Part shown: positions 15,345-28,808 of the stretch, piece by piece
Position numbering within the stretch: the stretch's first letter is position 1
How the letters are laid out: each line of letters begins with the position of its first letter
From: Prosapia bicincta
Lineage: Eukaryota; Arthropoda; Insecta; Hemiptera; Cercopidae
Length of the DNA: 64,000 bases
Assembly: GCA_036971475.1 (NCBI GenBank)
Contig: JBAIZL010000002.1
Span: 172,081,024 to 172,145,023, forward strand
Reading direction: 5' to 3'
Position numbers and translations under genes: made by a program
The notes under the pieces: generated by a model
What the model was told of the DNA's origin: nothing
Seen by the model: the letters and a program-made list of their open reading frames with translations, nothing else
Database searches by the model: none

Positions 15345-18300
15345 CGTTATTGCTATAGCGTGCACCCGATGCAAAGGTAACAAGGTATATGCATAAGCGT
15401 TCCTAAACGTCAGCTACATACAATTTTACCCGTTATTGCAATAGCGTGCACCCGATACATACGTAACAAGGTATATGCATAGAGCGTTCCTAAACGTCAG
15501 CTACATACAATTTTACGCGTTATAGCAATAGCGTGCACCCGATGCACACGTTACAATGTATATGCATACAGCGTTCCTAAACGTCAGCTACATACAATTT
15601 CACGCGTTATTGCAATAGCGTGCATCCGATGCAAAGGTAACAATGCATATGCATACAGCATTACTAAACGTCAGCTACATACAATTTTACGCGTTACTGC
15701 AATAGCGTGCACCCGATGCACACGTAACAAGGTATATGCATACAGCATTCCTAAACGTCAGCTACATACAATTTTACGCGTTATTGCTATAGCGTGCACC
15801 CGATGCAAGGGTATCAAGGTATATGCATACAGCGTTCCTAAACGTCAGCTACATACAATTTTACGCGTCATTGCTATAGCGTGTACCCGATGCAAAGGTA
15901 ACAAGGTATATGCATACAGCATTCCTAAACGTCAGCTACATACAATTTTACGAGTTATTGCTATAGCGCGCACCCGATGCACACGTAACAAGGTATATCC
16001 ATACAGCGTTCCTAAACGTCAGCTACATACAATTTTACGCGTTATTGCAATAGCGTGCACCCGATGCAAAGGTAACAAGGTATATGCATCCAGAATTCCT
16101 AAACGTCAGCTACATACAATTTTACGCGGTATTGCAATAGCGTGCACCCGATGCAAAGGTAACAGGGTATATGCATACAGCGTTCCTAAACGTCAGCTAC
16201 ATACAATTTTACGAGTTATTGCTATAGTGGCACCCGATGCAAAGGTAACAAGGTATATGCATACAGCATTCCTAAACGTCAGCTACATACAATTTTACCC
16301 GTTATTGCTATAGCGTGCACCCGATGCAAAGGTAACAAGGTATATGCATACAGCGTTCCTAAACGTCAGCTACATACAATTTTACCCGTTATTGCAATAG
16401 CGTGCACCCGATGCATACGTAACAAGGTATATGCATACAGCGTTCCTAAACGCCAGCTACATACAATTTTACGCGTTATTGCTATAGCGCGCACCCGATG
16501 CAAAGGTAACAAGGTATATGCATACAGCATTCCTGAACGTCAGCTACATACAATTTTACGCGTTATTGCAATAACGTGCACCCGATGCACACGTAACAAG
16601 GTATATGCATACAGCGTACCTAAACGTCAGCTACTTACAATTTTACGCGTTATTGCAATAGCGTGCAACCGATGCACACGTAACAAGGTATATGCATACA
16701 GCATTCCTAAAGGTCAGCTACATACAATTTTACGCGTTATTGCAATAGCGTGCACCTAATGCACAAGTTACAATGTATATGCATACAGCGTTCCTAAACG
16801 TCAGCTACATACAATTTCACGCGTTGTTGCTATAGCGCGCACCCGATGCACACGTAACAAGGTATATGCATACAGCATTCCTAAACGTCAGCTACATACA
16901 ATTTCACGCGTTACTGCAATAGCGTGCACCCGATGCACACGTAACAAGGTATATGCATACAGCATTCCTAAACGTCAGCTACATACACTTTTACGCGTTA
17001 CTGCAATAGCGTGCACCCGATGCACACGTAACAATGTATATGCATACAGCATTCCTAATCGTCAGCTACATACAATTTTACGCGTTACTGCAATAGCGTG
17101 CACCCGATGCACACGTAACAAGGTATATGCATACAGCATTCCTAAACGTCAGCTACATACAATTTTACGCGTTACTGCAATAGCGTGCACCCGATGCAAA
17201 TGTACAATGTATATGCATACAGCATTCCTAAACGTCAGCTACATACAATTTTACGCGTTATTGCTATAGCGTGCACCCGATGCAAAGGTATCAAGGTATA
17301 TGCATACAGCGTTCCTAAACGTCAGCTACATACAATTTTACGCGTCATTGCTATAGCGCGCACCCGATGCACACGTAACAAGGTATATGCATACAGCGTT
17401 CCTAAACGTCAGCTACATACAATTTTACGCGTTATAGCAATAGCGTGCACCCGATGCACACGTAACAATGTATATGCATACAGCGTTCCTAAACGTCAGC
17501 TACATACACTTTTACGCGTTATTGTAATATCGTGCACCCGATGCACACGTAACAAGGTTTATGCATCAAGCATTCCTAAACGTCAGCTACATACAATTTT
17601 ACGCGTTATAGCAATATCGTGCACCTGATGCACACGTAACAAGGTATATGCATACAGCGTTCCTAAACGTCAGCTACTTACAATTTTACGCGTTATTGTA
17701 ATATCGTGCACCCGATGCACACGTAACAAGGTATATGCATACAGCGTTCCTAAACGTCATCTACTTACAATTTTACGCGTTATTGCAATAGCGTGCACCC
17801 GATGCACACGTAACAAGGTATATACATACAGCATTCCTAAAGGTCAGCTACATACAATATTACGCGTTATTGCAATAGCGTGCACCCGATGCACACGTAA
17901 CAAGGTATATGCATACAGCGTTCCTAAACGTCAGCTACATACAATTTTACGCGTTATTGCTATAGCGTGCATCCGATGCACACGTAACAAGGTGTATGCA
18001 TACAGAGTTTCTAAACGTCAGCTACATACAATTTTACGCGTTATTGCTATAGCGTGCACCCGATGCAAATGTACAATGTATATGCATACAGCGATCCTAA
18101 ACGCCAGCTACATACAATTTTACGCGTTATTACTATAGCGTGCACCCGATGCACACGTAACAATGTATATGCATACAGCATTCCTAAAGGTCAGCTACAT
18201 ACAATTTTACGCGTTATTGCAATAGTGTGCACCCGATGCAAAGGTAACAAGGTATATGCATCCAGAATTCCTAAACGTCAGCTACATATAATTTTACGCG

Positions 18301-21083
18301 TGTATTGCAATAGCGTGCACCCGAAGCAAAGGTAACAAGGTATATGCATACAGCGTTCCTAAACGTCAGCTACATACAATTTTACCCGTTATTGCTATAG
18401 CGCGCACCCGATGCAAAGGTAACAAGGTATATGCATACAGCATTCCTAAACGTCAGCTACATACAATTTTACGCGTTATTGCTATAGCGTGCACCCGATG
18501 CAAAGGTAACAAGGTATATGCATACAGAATTCCTAAACGTCAGCTACATACAATTTTACCCGTTATTGCAATAGCGTGCACCCGATACATACGTAACAAG
18601 GTATATGCATAGAGCGTTCCTAAACGTCAGCTACATACAATTTTACGCGTTATAGCAATAGCGTGCACCCGATGCACACGTTACAATGTATATGCATACA
18701 GCGTTCCTAAACGTCAGCTACATACAATTTCACGCGTTATTGCAATAGCGTGCATCCGATGCAAAGGTAACAATGCATATGCATACAGCATTACTAAACG
18801 TCAGCTACATACAATTTTACGCGTTACTGCAATAGCGTGCACCCGATGCACACGTAACAAGGTATATGCATACAGCATTCCTAAACGTCAGCTACATACA
18901 ATTTTACGCGTTATTGCTATAGCGTGCACCCGATGCAAGGGTATCAAGGTATATGCATACAGCGTTCCTAAACGTCAGCTACATACAATTTTACGCGTCA
19001 TTGCTATAGCGTGTACCCGATGCAAAGGTAACAAGGTATATGCATACAGCATTCCTAAACGTCAGCTACATACAATTTTACCCGTTATTGCTATAGCGCG
19101 CACCCGATGCACACGTAACAAGGTATATCCATACAGCGTTCCTAAACGTCAGCTACATACAATTTTACGCGTTATTGCAATAGCGTGCACCCGATGCAAA
19201 CGTAACAATGTATATGCATACAGCATTCCTAAACGTCAGCTACATACAATTTTACGCGTTATTGCTATAGCGTGCACCCGATGCAAGGGTATCAAGGTAT
19301 ATGCATACAGCGTTCCTAAACGTCAGCTACATACAATTTCACGCGTTATTGCAATAGCGTGCATCCGATGCAAAGGTAACAATGCATATGCATACAGCAT
19401 TACTAAACGTCAGCTACATACAATTTTACGCGTTACTGCAATAGCGTGCACCCGATGCACACGTAACAAGGTATATGCATACAGCATTCCTAAACGTCAG
19501 CTACATACAATTTTACGCGTTATTGCTATAGCGTGCACCCGATGCAAGGGTATCAAGGTATATGCATACAGCGTTCCTAAACGTCAGCTACATACAATTT
19601 TACGCGTCATTGCTATAGCGTGTACCCGATGCAAAGGTAACAAGGTATATGCATACAGCATTCCTAAACGTCAGCTACATACAATTTTACGAGTTATTGC
19701 TATAGCGCGCACCCGATGCACACGTAACAAGGTATATCCATACAGCGTTCCTAAACGTCAGCTACATACAATTTTACGCGTTATTGCAATAGCGTGCACC
19801 CGATGCAAACGTAACAATGTATATGCATACAGCATTCCTAAACGTCAGCTACATACAATTTTACGCGTTATTGCTATAGCGTGCACCCGATGCAAGGGTA
19901 TCAAGGTATATGCATACAGCGTTCCTAAACGTCAGCTACATACAATTTTACGCGTTATTGCTATAGCGTGCACCCGATGCAAAGGTAACAAGGTATATGC
20001 ATACAGCGTTCCTAAACGTCAGCTACATACAATTTTACCCGTTATTGCAATAGCGTGCACCCGATACATACGTAACAAGGTATATGCATAGAGCGTTCCT
20101 AAACGTCAGCTACATACAATTTTACGCGTTATAGCAATAGCGTGCACCCGATGCACACGTTACAATGTATATGCATACAGCGTTCCTAAACGTCAGCTAC
20201 ATACAATTTCACGCGTTATTGCAATAGCGTGCATCCGATGCAAAGGTAACAATGCATATGCATACAGCATTACTAAACGTCAGCTACATACAATTTTACG
20301 CGTTACTGCAATAGCGTGCACCCGATGCACACGTAACAAGGTATATGCATACAGCATTCCTAAACGTCAGCTACATACAATTTTTCGCGTTATTGCTATA
20401 GCGTGCACCCGATGCAAGGGTATCAAGGTATATGCATACAGCGTTCCTAAACGTCAGCTACATACAATTTTACGCGTCATTGCTATAGCGTGTACCCGAT
20501 GCAAAGGTAACAAGGTATATGCATACAGCATTCCTAAACGTCAGCTACATACAATTTTACGAGTTATTGCTATAGCGCGCACCCGATGCACACGTAACAA
20601 GTTATATCCATACAGCGTTCCTAAACGTCAGCTACATACAATTTTACGCGTTATTGCATTAGCGTGCACCCGATGCAAACGTAACAATGTATATGCATAC
20701 AGCGTTCCTAAACGTCAGCTACATACAATTTTACGCGTTATTGTAATATCGTGCACCCGATGCACACGTAACAAGGTTTATGCATACAGCGTTTCTAAAC
20801 GTCAGCTACATACAATTTTACGCGTTATTGCAATAGCGTGCATCCGATGCAAAGGTAACAATGTATATGCATACAGCGTTCCTAAACGTCAGCTACATAC
20901 AATTTTACGCTGTATTGCAATAGCGTGCACCCGATGCACACGTAACAATGTATATGCATACAGCGTTCCTAAACGTCAGCTACATACAATTTTACGCGTT
21001 ATTGCTATAGCGTGAACCCGATGCAAAGGTAACAAGGTATATGCATACAGCATTCCTAAACGTCAGCTACATACAATTTTACG
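15345..21083. repeat. 5.74-kb tandem duplication in the 87-bp array, copy A
   Basis: Copy A is followed directly by copy B at an offset of 5739-5740 (66 units minus 2 or 3 bases). The shared single-base deletion cataagcg at 15392 and 21131 marks the start of both copies. Inside the copy there are smaller repeats: the marker caatttcacg recurs at 18725, 19334 and 20204, at spacings of 7 and 10 units. An older partial relative lies at about 12900-15340, at offsets of 3131 and then 3043 relative to about 16030-18590. One copy-specific change is tatagtggc at 16224, a one-base loss relative to copy B. Confidence 0.9.
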
Positions 21084-24000
21084 CGTTATTGCTATAGCGT
21101 GCACCCGATGCAAAGGTAACAAGGTATATGCATAAGCGTTCCTAAACGTCAGCTACATACAATTTTACCCGTTATTGCAATAGCGTGCACCCGATACATA
21201 CGTAACAAGGTATATGCATAGAGCGTTCCTAAACGTCAGCTACATACAATTTTACGCGTTATAGCAATAGCGTGCACCCGATGCACACGTTACAATGTAT
21301 ATGCATACAGCGTTCCTAAACGTCAGCTACATACAATTTCACGCGTTATTGCAATAGCGTGCATCCGATGCAAAGGTAACAATGCATATGCATACAGCAT
21401 TACTAAACGTCAGCTACATACAATTTTACGCGTTACTGCAATAGCGTGCACCCGATGCACACGTAACAAGGTATATGCATACAGCATTCCTAAACGTCAG
21501 CTACATACAATTTTACGCGTTATTGCTATAGCGTGCACCCGATGCAAGGGTATCAAGGTATATGCATACAGCGTTCCTAAACGTCAGCTACATACAATTT
21601 TACGCGTCATTGCTATAGCGTGTACCCGATGCAAAGGTAACAAGGTATATGCATACAGCATTCCTAAACGTCAGCTACATACAATTTTACGAGTTATTGC
21701 TATAGCGCGCACCCGATGCACACGTAACAAGGTATATCCATACAGCGTTCCTAAACGTCAGCTACATACAATTTTACGCGTTATTGCAATAGCGTGCACC
21801 CGATGCAAAGGTAACAAGGTATATGCATCCAGAATTCCTAAACGTCAGCTACATACAATTTTACGCGGTATTGCAATAGCGTGCACCCGATGCAAAGGTA
21901 ACAGGGTATATGCATACAGCGTTCCTAAACGTCAGCTACATACAATTTTACGAGTTATTGCTATAGCGTGCACCCGATGCAAAGGTAACAAGGTATATGC
22001 ATACAGCATTCCTAAACGTCAGCTACATACAATTTTACCCGTTATTGCTATAGCGTGCACCCGATGCAAAGGTAACAAGGTATATGCATACAGCGTTCCT
22101 AAACGTCAGCTACATACAATTTTACCCGTTATTGCAATAGCGTGCACCCGATGCATACGTAACAAGGTATATGCATACAGCGTTCCTAAACGCCAGCTAC
22201 ATACAATTTTACGCGTTATTGCTATAGCGCGCACCCGATGCAAAGGTAACAAGGTATATGCATACAGCATTCCTGAACGTCAGCTACATACAATTTTACG
22301 CGTTATTGCAATAACGTGCACCCGATGCACACGTAACAAGGTATATGCATACAGCGTACCTAAACGTCAGCTACTTACAATTTTACGCGTTATTGCAATA
22401 GCGTGCAACCGATGCACACGTAACAAGGTATATGCATACAGCATTCCTAAAGGTCAGCTACATACAATTTTACGCGTTATTGCAATAGCGTGCACCTAAT
22501 GCACAAGTTACAATGTATATGCATACAGCGTTCCTAAACGTCAGCTACATACAATTTCACGCGTTGTTGCTATAGCGCGCACCCGATGCACACGTAACAA
22601 GGTATATGCATACAGCATTCCTAAACGTCAGCTACATACAATTTCACGCGTTACTGCAATAGCGTGCACCCGATGCACACGTAACAAGGTATATGCATAC
22701 AGCATTCCTAAACGTCAGCTACATACACTTTTACGCGTTACTGCAATAGCGTGCACCCGATGCACACGTAACAATGTATATGCATACAGCATTCCTAATC
22801 GTCAGCTACATACAATTTTACGCGTTACTGCAATAGCGTGCACCCGATGCACACGTAACAAGGTATATGCATACAGCATTCCTAAACGTCAGCTACATAC
22901 AATTTTACGCGTTACTGCAATAGCGTGCACCCGATGCAAATGTACAATGTATATGCATACAGCATTCCTAAACGTCAGCTACATACAATTTTACGCGTTA
23001 TTGCTATAGCGTGCACCCGATGCAAAGGTATCAAGGTATATGCATACAGCGTTCCTAAACGTCAGCTACATACAATTTTACGCGTCATTGCTATAGCGCG
23101 CACCCGATGCACACGTAACAAGGTATATGCATACAGCGTTCCTAAACGTCAGCTACATACAATTTTACGCGTTATAGCAATAGCGTGCACCCGATGCACA
23201 CGTAACAATGTATATGCATACAGCGTTCCTAAACGTCAGCTACATACACTTTTACGCGTTATTGTAATATCGTGCACCCGATGCACACGTAACAAGGTTT
23301 ATGCATCAAGCATTCCTAAACGTCAGCTACATACAATTTTACGCGTTATAGCAATATCGTGCACCTGATGCACACGTAACAAGGTATATGCATACAGCGT
23401 TCCTAAACGTCAGCTACTTACAATTTTACGCGTTATTGTAATATCGTGCACCCGATGCACACGTAACAAGGTATATGCATACAGCGTTCCTAAACGTCAT
23501 CTACTTACAATTTTACGCGTTATTGCAATAGCGTGCACCCGATGCACACGTAACAAGGTATATACATACAGCATTCCTAAAGGTCAGCTACATACAATAT
23601 TACGCGTTATTGCAATAGCGTGCACCCGATGCACACGTAACAAGGTATATGCATACAGCGTTCCTAAACGTCAGCTACATACAATTTTACGCGTTATTGC
23701 TATAGCGTGCATCCGATGCACACGTAACAAGGTGTATGCATACAGAGTTTCTAAACGTCAGCTACATACAATTTTACGCGTTATTGCTATAGCGTGCACC
23801 CGATGCAAATGTACAATGTATATGCATACAGCGATCCTAAACGCCAGCTACATACAATTTTACGCGTTATTACTATAGCGTGCACCCGATGCACACGTAA
23901 CAATGTATATGCATACAGCATTCCTAAAGGTCAGCTACATACAATTTTACGCGTTATTGCAATAGTGTGCACCCGATGCAAAGGTAACAAGGTATATGCA

Positions 24001-26858
24001 TCCAGAATTCCTAAACGTCAGCTACATATAATTTTACGCGTGTATTGCAATAGCGTGCACCCGAAGCAAAGGTAACAAGGTATATGCATACAGCGTTCCT
24101 AAACGTCAGCTACATACAATTTTACCCGTTATTGCTATAGCGCGCACCCGATGCAAAGGTAACAAGGTATATGCATACAGCATTCCTAAACGTCAGCTAC
24201 ATACAATTTTACGCGTTATTGCTATAGCGTGCACCCGATGCAAAGGTAACAAGGTATATGCATACAGAATTCCTAAACGTCAGCTACATACAATTTTACC
24301 CGTTATTGCAATAGCGTGCACCCGATACATACGTAACAAGGTATATGCATAGAGCGTTCCTAAACGTCAGCTACATACAATTTTACGCGTTATAGCAATA
24401 GCGTGCACCCGATGCACACGTTACAATGTATATGCATACAGCGTTCCTAAACGTCAGCTACATACAATTTCACGCGTTATTGCAATAGCGTGCATCCGAT
24501 GCAAAGGTAACAATGCATATGCATACAGCATTACTAAACGTCAGCTACATACAATTTTACGCGTTACTGCAATAGCGTGCACCCGATGCACACGTAACAA
24601 GGTATATGCATACAGCATTCCTAAACGTCAGCTACATACAATTTTACGCGTTATTGCTATAGCGTGCACCCGATGCAAGGGTATCAAGGTATATGCATAC
24701 AGCGTTCCTAAACGTCAGCTACATACAATTTTACGCGTCATTGCTATAGCGTGTACCCGATGCAAAGGTAACAAGGTATATGCATACAGCATTCCTAAAC
24801 GTCAGCTACATACAATTTTACCCGTTATTGCTATAGCGCGCACCCGATGCACACGTAACAAGGTATATCCATACAGCGTTCCTAAACGTCAGCTACATAC
24901 AATTTTACGCGTTATTGCAATAGCGTGCACCCGATGCAAACGTAACAATGTATATGCATACAGCATTCCTAAACGTCAGCTACATACAATTTTACGCGTT
25001 ATTGCTATAGCGTGCACCCGATGCAAGGGTATCAAGGTATATGCATACAGCGTTCCTAAACGTCAGCTACATACAATTTCACGCGTTATTGCAATAGCGT
25101 GCATCCGATGCAAAGGTAACAATGCATATGCATACAGCATTACTAAACGTCAGCTACATACAATTTTACGCGTTACTGCAATAGCGTGCACCCGATGCAC
25201 ACGTAACAAGGTATATGCATACAGCATTCCTAAACGTCAGCTACATACAATTTTACGCGTTATTGCTATAGCGTGCACCCGATGCAAGGGTATCAAGGTA
25301 TATGCATACAGCGTTCCTAAACGTCAGCTACATACAATTTTACGCGTCATTGCTATAGCGTGTACCCGATGCAAAGGTAACAAGGTATAGTCATACAGCA
25401 TTCCTAAACGTCAGCTACATACAATTTTACGAGTTATTGCTATAGCGCGCACCCGATGCACACGTAACAAGGTATATCCATACAGCGTTCCTAAACGTCA
25501 GGTACATACAATTTTACGCGTTATTGCAATAGCGTGCACCCGATGCAAACGTAACAATGTATATGCATACAGCATTCCTAAACGTCAGCTACATACAATT
25601 TTACGCGTTATTGCTATAGCGTGCACCCGATGCAAGGGTATCAAGGTATATGCATACAGCGTTCCTAAACGTCAGCTACATACAATTTTACGCGTTATTG
25701 CTATAGCGTGCACCCGATGCAAAGGTAACAAGGTATATGCATACAGCGTTCCTAAACGTCAGCTACATACAATTTTACCCGTTATTGCAATAGCGTGCAC
25801 CCGATACATACGTAACAAGGTATATGCATAGAGCGTTCCTAAACGTCAGCTACATACAATTTTACGCGTTATAGCAATAGCGTGCACCCGATGCACACGT
25901 TACAATGTATATGCATACAGCGTTCCTAAACGTCAGCTACATACAATTTCACGCGTTATTGCAATAGCGTGCATCCGATGCAAAGGTAACAATGCATATG
26001 CATACAGCATTACTAAACGTCAGCTACATACAATTTTACGCGTTACTGCAATAGCGTGCACCCGATGCACACGTAACAAGGTATATGCATACAGCATTCC
26101 TAAACGTCAGCTACATACAATTTTTCGCGTTATTGCTATAGCGTGCACCCGATGCAAGGGTATCAAGGTATATGCATACAGCGTTCCTAAACGTCAGCTA
26201 CATACAATTTTACGCGTCATTGCTATAGCGTGTACCCGATGCAAAGGTAACAAGGTATATGCATACAGCATTCCTAAACGTCAGCTACATACAATTTTAC
26301 GAGTTATTGCTATAGCGCGCACCCGATGCACACGTAACAAGTTATATCCATACAGCGTTCCTAAACGTCAGCTACATACAATTTTACGCGTTATTGCATT
26401 AGCGTGCACCCGATGCAAACGTAACAATGTATATGCATACAGCGTTCCTAAACGTCAGCTACATACAATTTTACGCGTTATTGTAATATCGTGCACCCGA
26501 TGCACACGTAACAAGGTTTATGCATACAGCGTTTCTAAACGTCAGCTACATACAATTTTACGCGTTATTGCAATAGCGTGCATCCGATGCAAAGGTAACA
26601 ATGTATATGCATACAGCGTTCCTAAACGTCAGCTACATACAATTTTACGCTGTATTGCAATAGCGTGCACCCGATGCACACGTAACAATGTATATGCATA
26701 CAGCGTTCCTAAACGTCAGCTACATACAATTTTACGCGTTATTGCTATAGCGTGAACCCGATGCAAAGGTAACAAGGTATATGCATACAGCATTCCTAAA
26801 CGTCAGCTACATACAATTTTACGCGTTATTGCTATAGCGTGCACCCGATGCAAAGGTA
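21084..26858. repeat. 5.74-kb tandem duplication in the 87-bp array, copy B
   Basis: This is the second, adjacent copy of 15345-21083. By eye only a handful of differences are visible: the one-base indel near 16224/21964, tatagtcatac at about 25386, and gtcaggtac at about 25499. Identity is therefore well above 99 percent, so the duplication is very recent relative to divergence between neighbouring units, or it is an assembly duplication. Homology ends at 26859, where copy B reads ggtatc and copy A reads ggtaac. Confidence 0.9.
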
Positions 26859-27849
26859 TCAAGGTATATGCATACAGCGTTCCTAAACGTCAACTACATA
26901 CAATTTTACGCGTCATTGCTATAGCGTGTACCCGATGCAAAGGTAACAAGGTATTTGCATACAGCATTCCTAAACGTCAGCTACATACAATTTTACGCGT
27001 TATTGCAATAGCGTGCACCCGATGCACACGTAACAAGGTATATGCATACAGCGTTCCTAAACGTCAGCTACATACAATTTTACGCGTTATTGCAATAGCG
27101 TGCTCTCAATGCACACGTAACAAGGTATATGCATACAGCATTCCTAAAGGTCAGCTACATACAATTTTACTCGTTATTGCTATAGCGTGCACCCGATGCA
27201 AAGGTAACAAGGTATATGCATACAGCATTCCTAAACGTCAGCTACATACAATTTTACGCGTTATTGCAATAGCGTGCTCCCAATGCACACGTAACAAGGT
27301 ATATGCATACAGCATTCCTAAACGCCAGCTACATACAATTTTACCCGTTATTGCTATAGCGTGCACCCGATGCAAAGGTAACAAGGTATATGCATACAGC
27401 GTTCCTAAACGTCAGCTACATACAATTTTACGTGTTATTGCAATATCGTGCACCCGATGCACACGTAACAAGGTATATGCATACAGCGTTCCTAAACGTC
27501 AGCTACATATAATTTTACGCGTTATTGCAATATCGTGTACCCGATGCACACGTAACAAGGTATATGCATACAGCGTTTCTAAACGTCAGCTACATACAAT
27601 TTTACGCGTTATTGCAATAGCGTGCACCCGATGCACACGTAACAAGGTATATGCATACAGCGTTCCTAAACGTCAGCTCCTTACAATTTTACGCGTTATT
27701 GCAATAGCGTGCACCCGATGCAAAGGTATAAAACTAACCAATGTAATTATATCTCAGTTGATCAAAGTAATTAGAAATCGTGCGCATGGCCTACGTGCGA
27801 TGGACTTCCTGATCAAACCCTAACTTCCTGCATTTCTACCCATTCACCC

Positions 27850-28017
27850 ATGGCGTCTCCACTGTCGTTTGTTCGTCGTCTGTTGCCCGTCTACCTGAGC
27901 AGATTAAAACAGGAGAATAGCCGTTATGAAATGAGCAATACGTGTAGTGCCATTTCGGCAAAAGTGCTATCTCGCCGAATATCCACGAAAAGGGCAGGGA
28001 GTTGGCAGTTCCACTAA
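27850..28017 (+). other. Candidate small open reading frame, 55 codons
   Basis: An ATG at 27850 in the context cacccATGg (close to a Kozak consensus) opens 55 codons ending in TAA at 28015-28017. The predicted N-terminus, MASPLSFVRRLLPVYLSRLK, is basic and amphipathic-looking, somewhat like a mitochondrial targeting peptide. The frame then runs through two copies of the repeated cggca motif described at 27947-28808, which argues that the downstream part is repeat sequence rather than conserved protein. No family is recognised. It could be a chance frame, a first exon, or a remnant. Confidence 0.15.
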
Positions 28018-28808
28018 AAGAGGCAACTCTTTACCTGCCCACTAGTGCTATTTCGGCAAATCCTATACTTGACAGTTTGACAGGTCTACAATAATTGTTT
28101 GAATTCAAAGCGTTCTTATAAATGGGTAGAATGTTATCTAATTTGTTGATGTTTGTAATAGTGGATGTGGCTCGTTTGCCAGTCAAATAAATTTTACAAT
28201 TAAATACTTATAATGTAAACAACATAGTGAGAATAAAAAAAAATATTTTCACAAATCAGGTGATAGCCTAGTTAAGATACAGCCAAAGCTGCCTACATTA
28301 TATACTTCAAAACGTTATAAATAAGACATTTTTAAAAACAATAACCGTTGTAAAACTTTTCTATGTATAAAATTTATTTACATAGATTGATTTTTGTACT
28401 GTACAATTTTTCAGTAGACTACACAGTAGACCCCCACAGCATATGATTCTGCACGTAAGCATGGATTTCATTTACCTTCGACTACCTGAACTTCTAAATA
28501 AATAACACTTTTTAAATTTAAAGGCGCTTTCCCTTAGTTTACTGATGATTATCATCAACTTATGATGCCTGAATAAAGCGAAAACACTGTTAAATTTAAA
28601 CACTTGTGGAAGTATTTAAAAATGGTTACTTATTTACATGAAATACTTTCCATCTATAAATTAAAGAAGTTAAACTGAACCGCCTCAACCCTCGTCAAAA
28701 TTTCTTCTAAACGAGATAGCATTCATTGACGTTTGTGGTAATTCGTAAAACCGAGCTTGCCGAAATGGCACTGTTTTCTAGGAATTTTGTTGCTTGCCGA
28801 AATAGCAC
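27947..28808. mobile_element. Possible MITE-like element with inverted 15-bp motifs
   Basis: The motif GTGCYATTTCGGCAA occurs in plus orientation at 27947-27961 and 28045-28059, with a diverged copy at 27964-27978, and in inverted orientation at 28757-28771 and 28794-28808. Between the left copies lies a hairpin (27992-28040) with GGGCAGG pairing to CCTGCCC and GAGTTGGC nearly pairing to GGCAACTC. About 700 bp of AT-rich DNA separates the left and right motif groups. The inverted subterminal arrangement resembles a non-autonomous DNA transposon, but no target-site duplication was identified and no known family is recognised. Confidence 0.35.

Larger units (their letters stand above)
1..27728. 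repeat. 87-bp satellite array, about 319 units, open at the left edge
   Basis: Head-to-tail units start at tagcgtgcac and recur every 87 bases, for example at 89 and 176, with rare 86- or 88-base units. Each unit contains three short palindromes: GTGCAC, TATGCATA and ACGCGT. The main variable sites are aaaggtaac/acacgtaac/atacgtaac, gcattcc/gcgttcc/gaattcc, cgtcag/ggtcag and acgcgtt/acccgtt. These variants recur in blocks, so the array has higher-order structure. Because 87 is 29 codons, one plus-strand frame stays open across several units and gives spurious proteins of up to 310 residues. The array begins before base 1 and ends inside a unit at about 27728, where unique AT-rich DNA begins. 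The family is not recognised; a pericentromeric or subtelomeric satellite is the likely class, but that is inferred only from its size and homogeneity. Confidence 0.98.

Noticed and set aside
34..24075. Open frames of 60 to 310 codons across the 87-bp array (for example 34-651, 11729-12661, 14142-14585, 22925-23368)
   Set aside because: They exist only because the unit is a multiple of three. Substitutions are freely amino-acid-changing, stops and indels interrupt them, and identical copies are block duplications rather than conserved genes.
1..27728. CRISPR array
   Set aside because: The whole unit repeats with no unique spacers between short repeats, and the genome context is eukaryotic.
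1..27728. CENP-B box in the 87-bp unit
   Set aside because: The minus strand contains CATCGGGTG, which supplies CGGG, but the required TTCG and central A at the correct spacing are absent.
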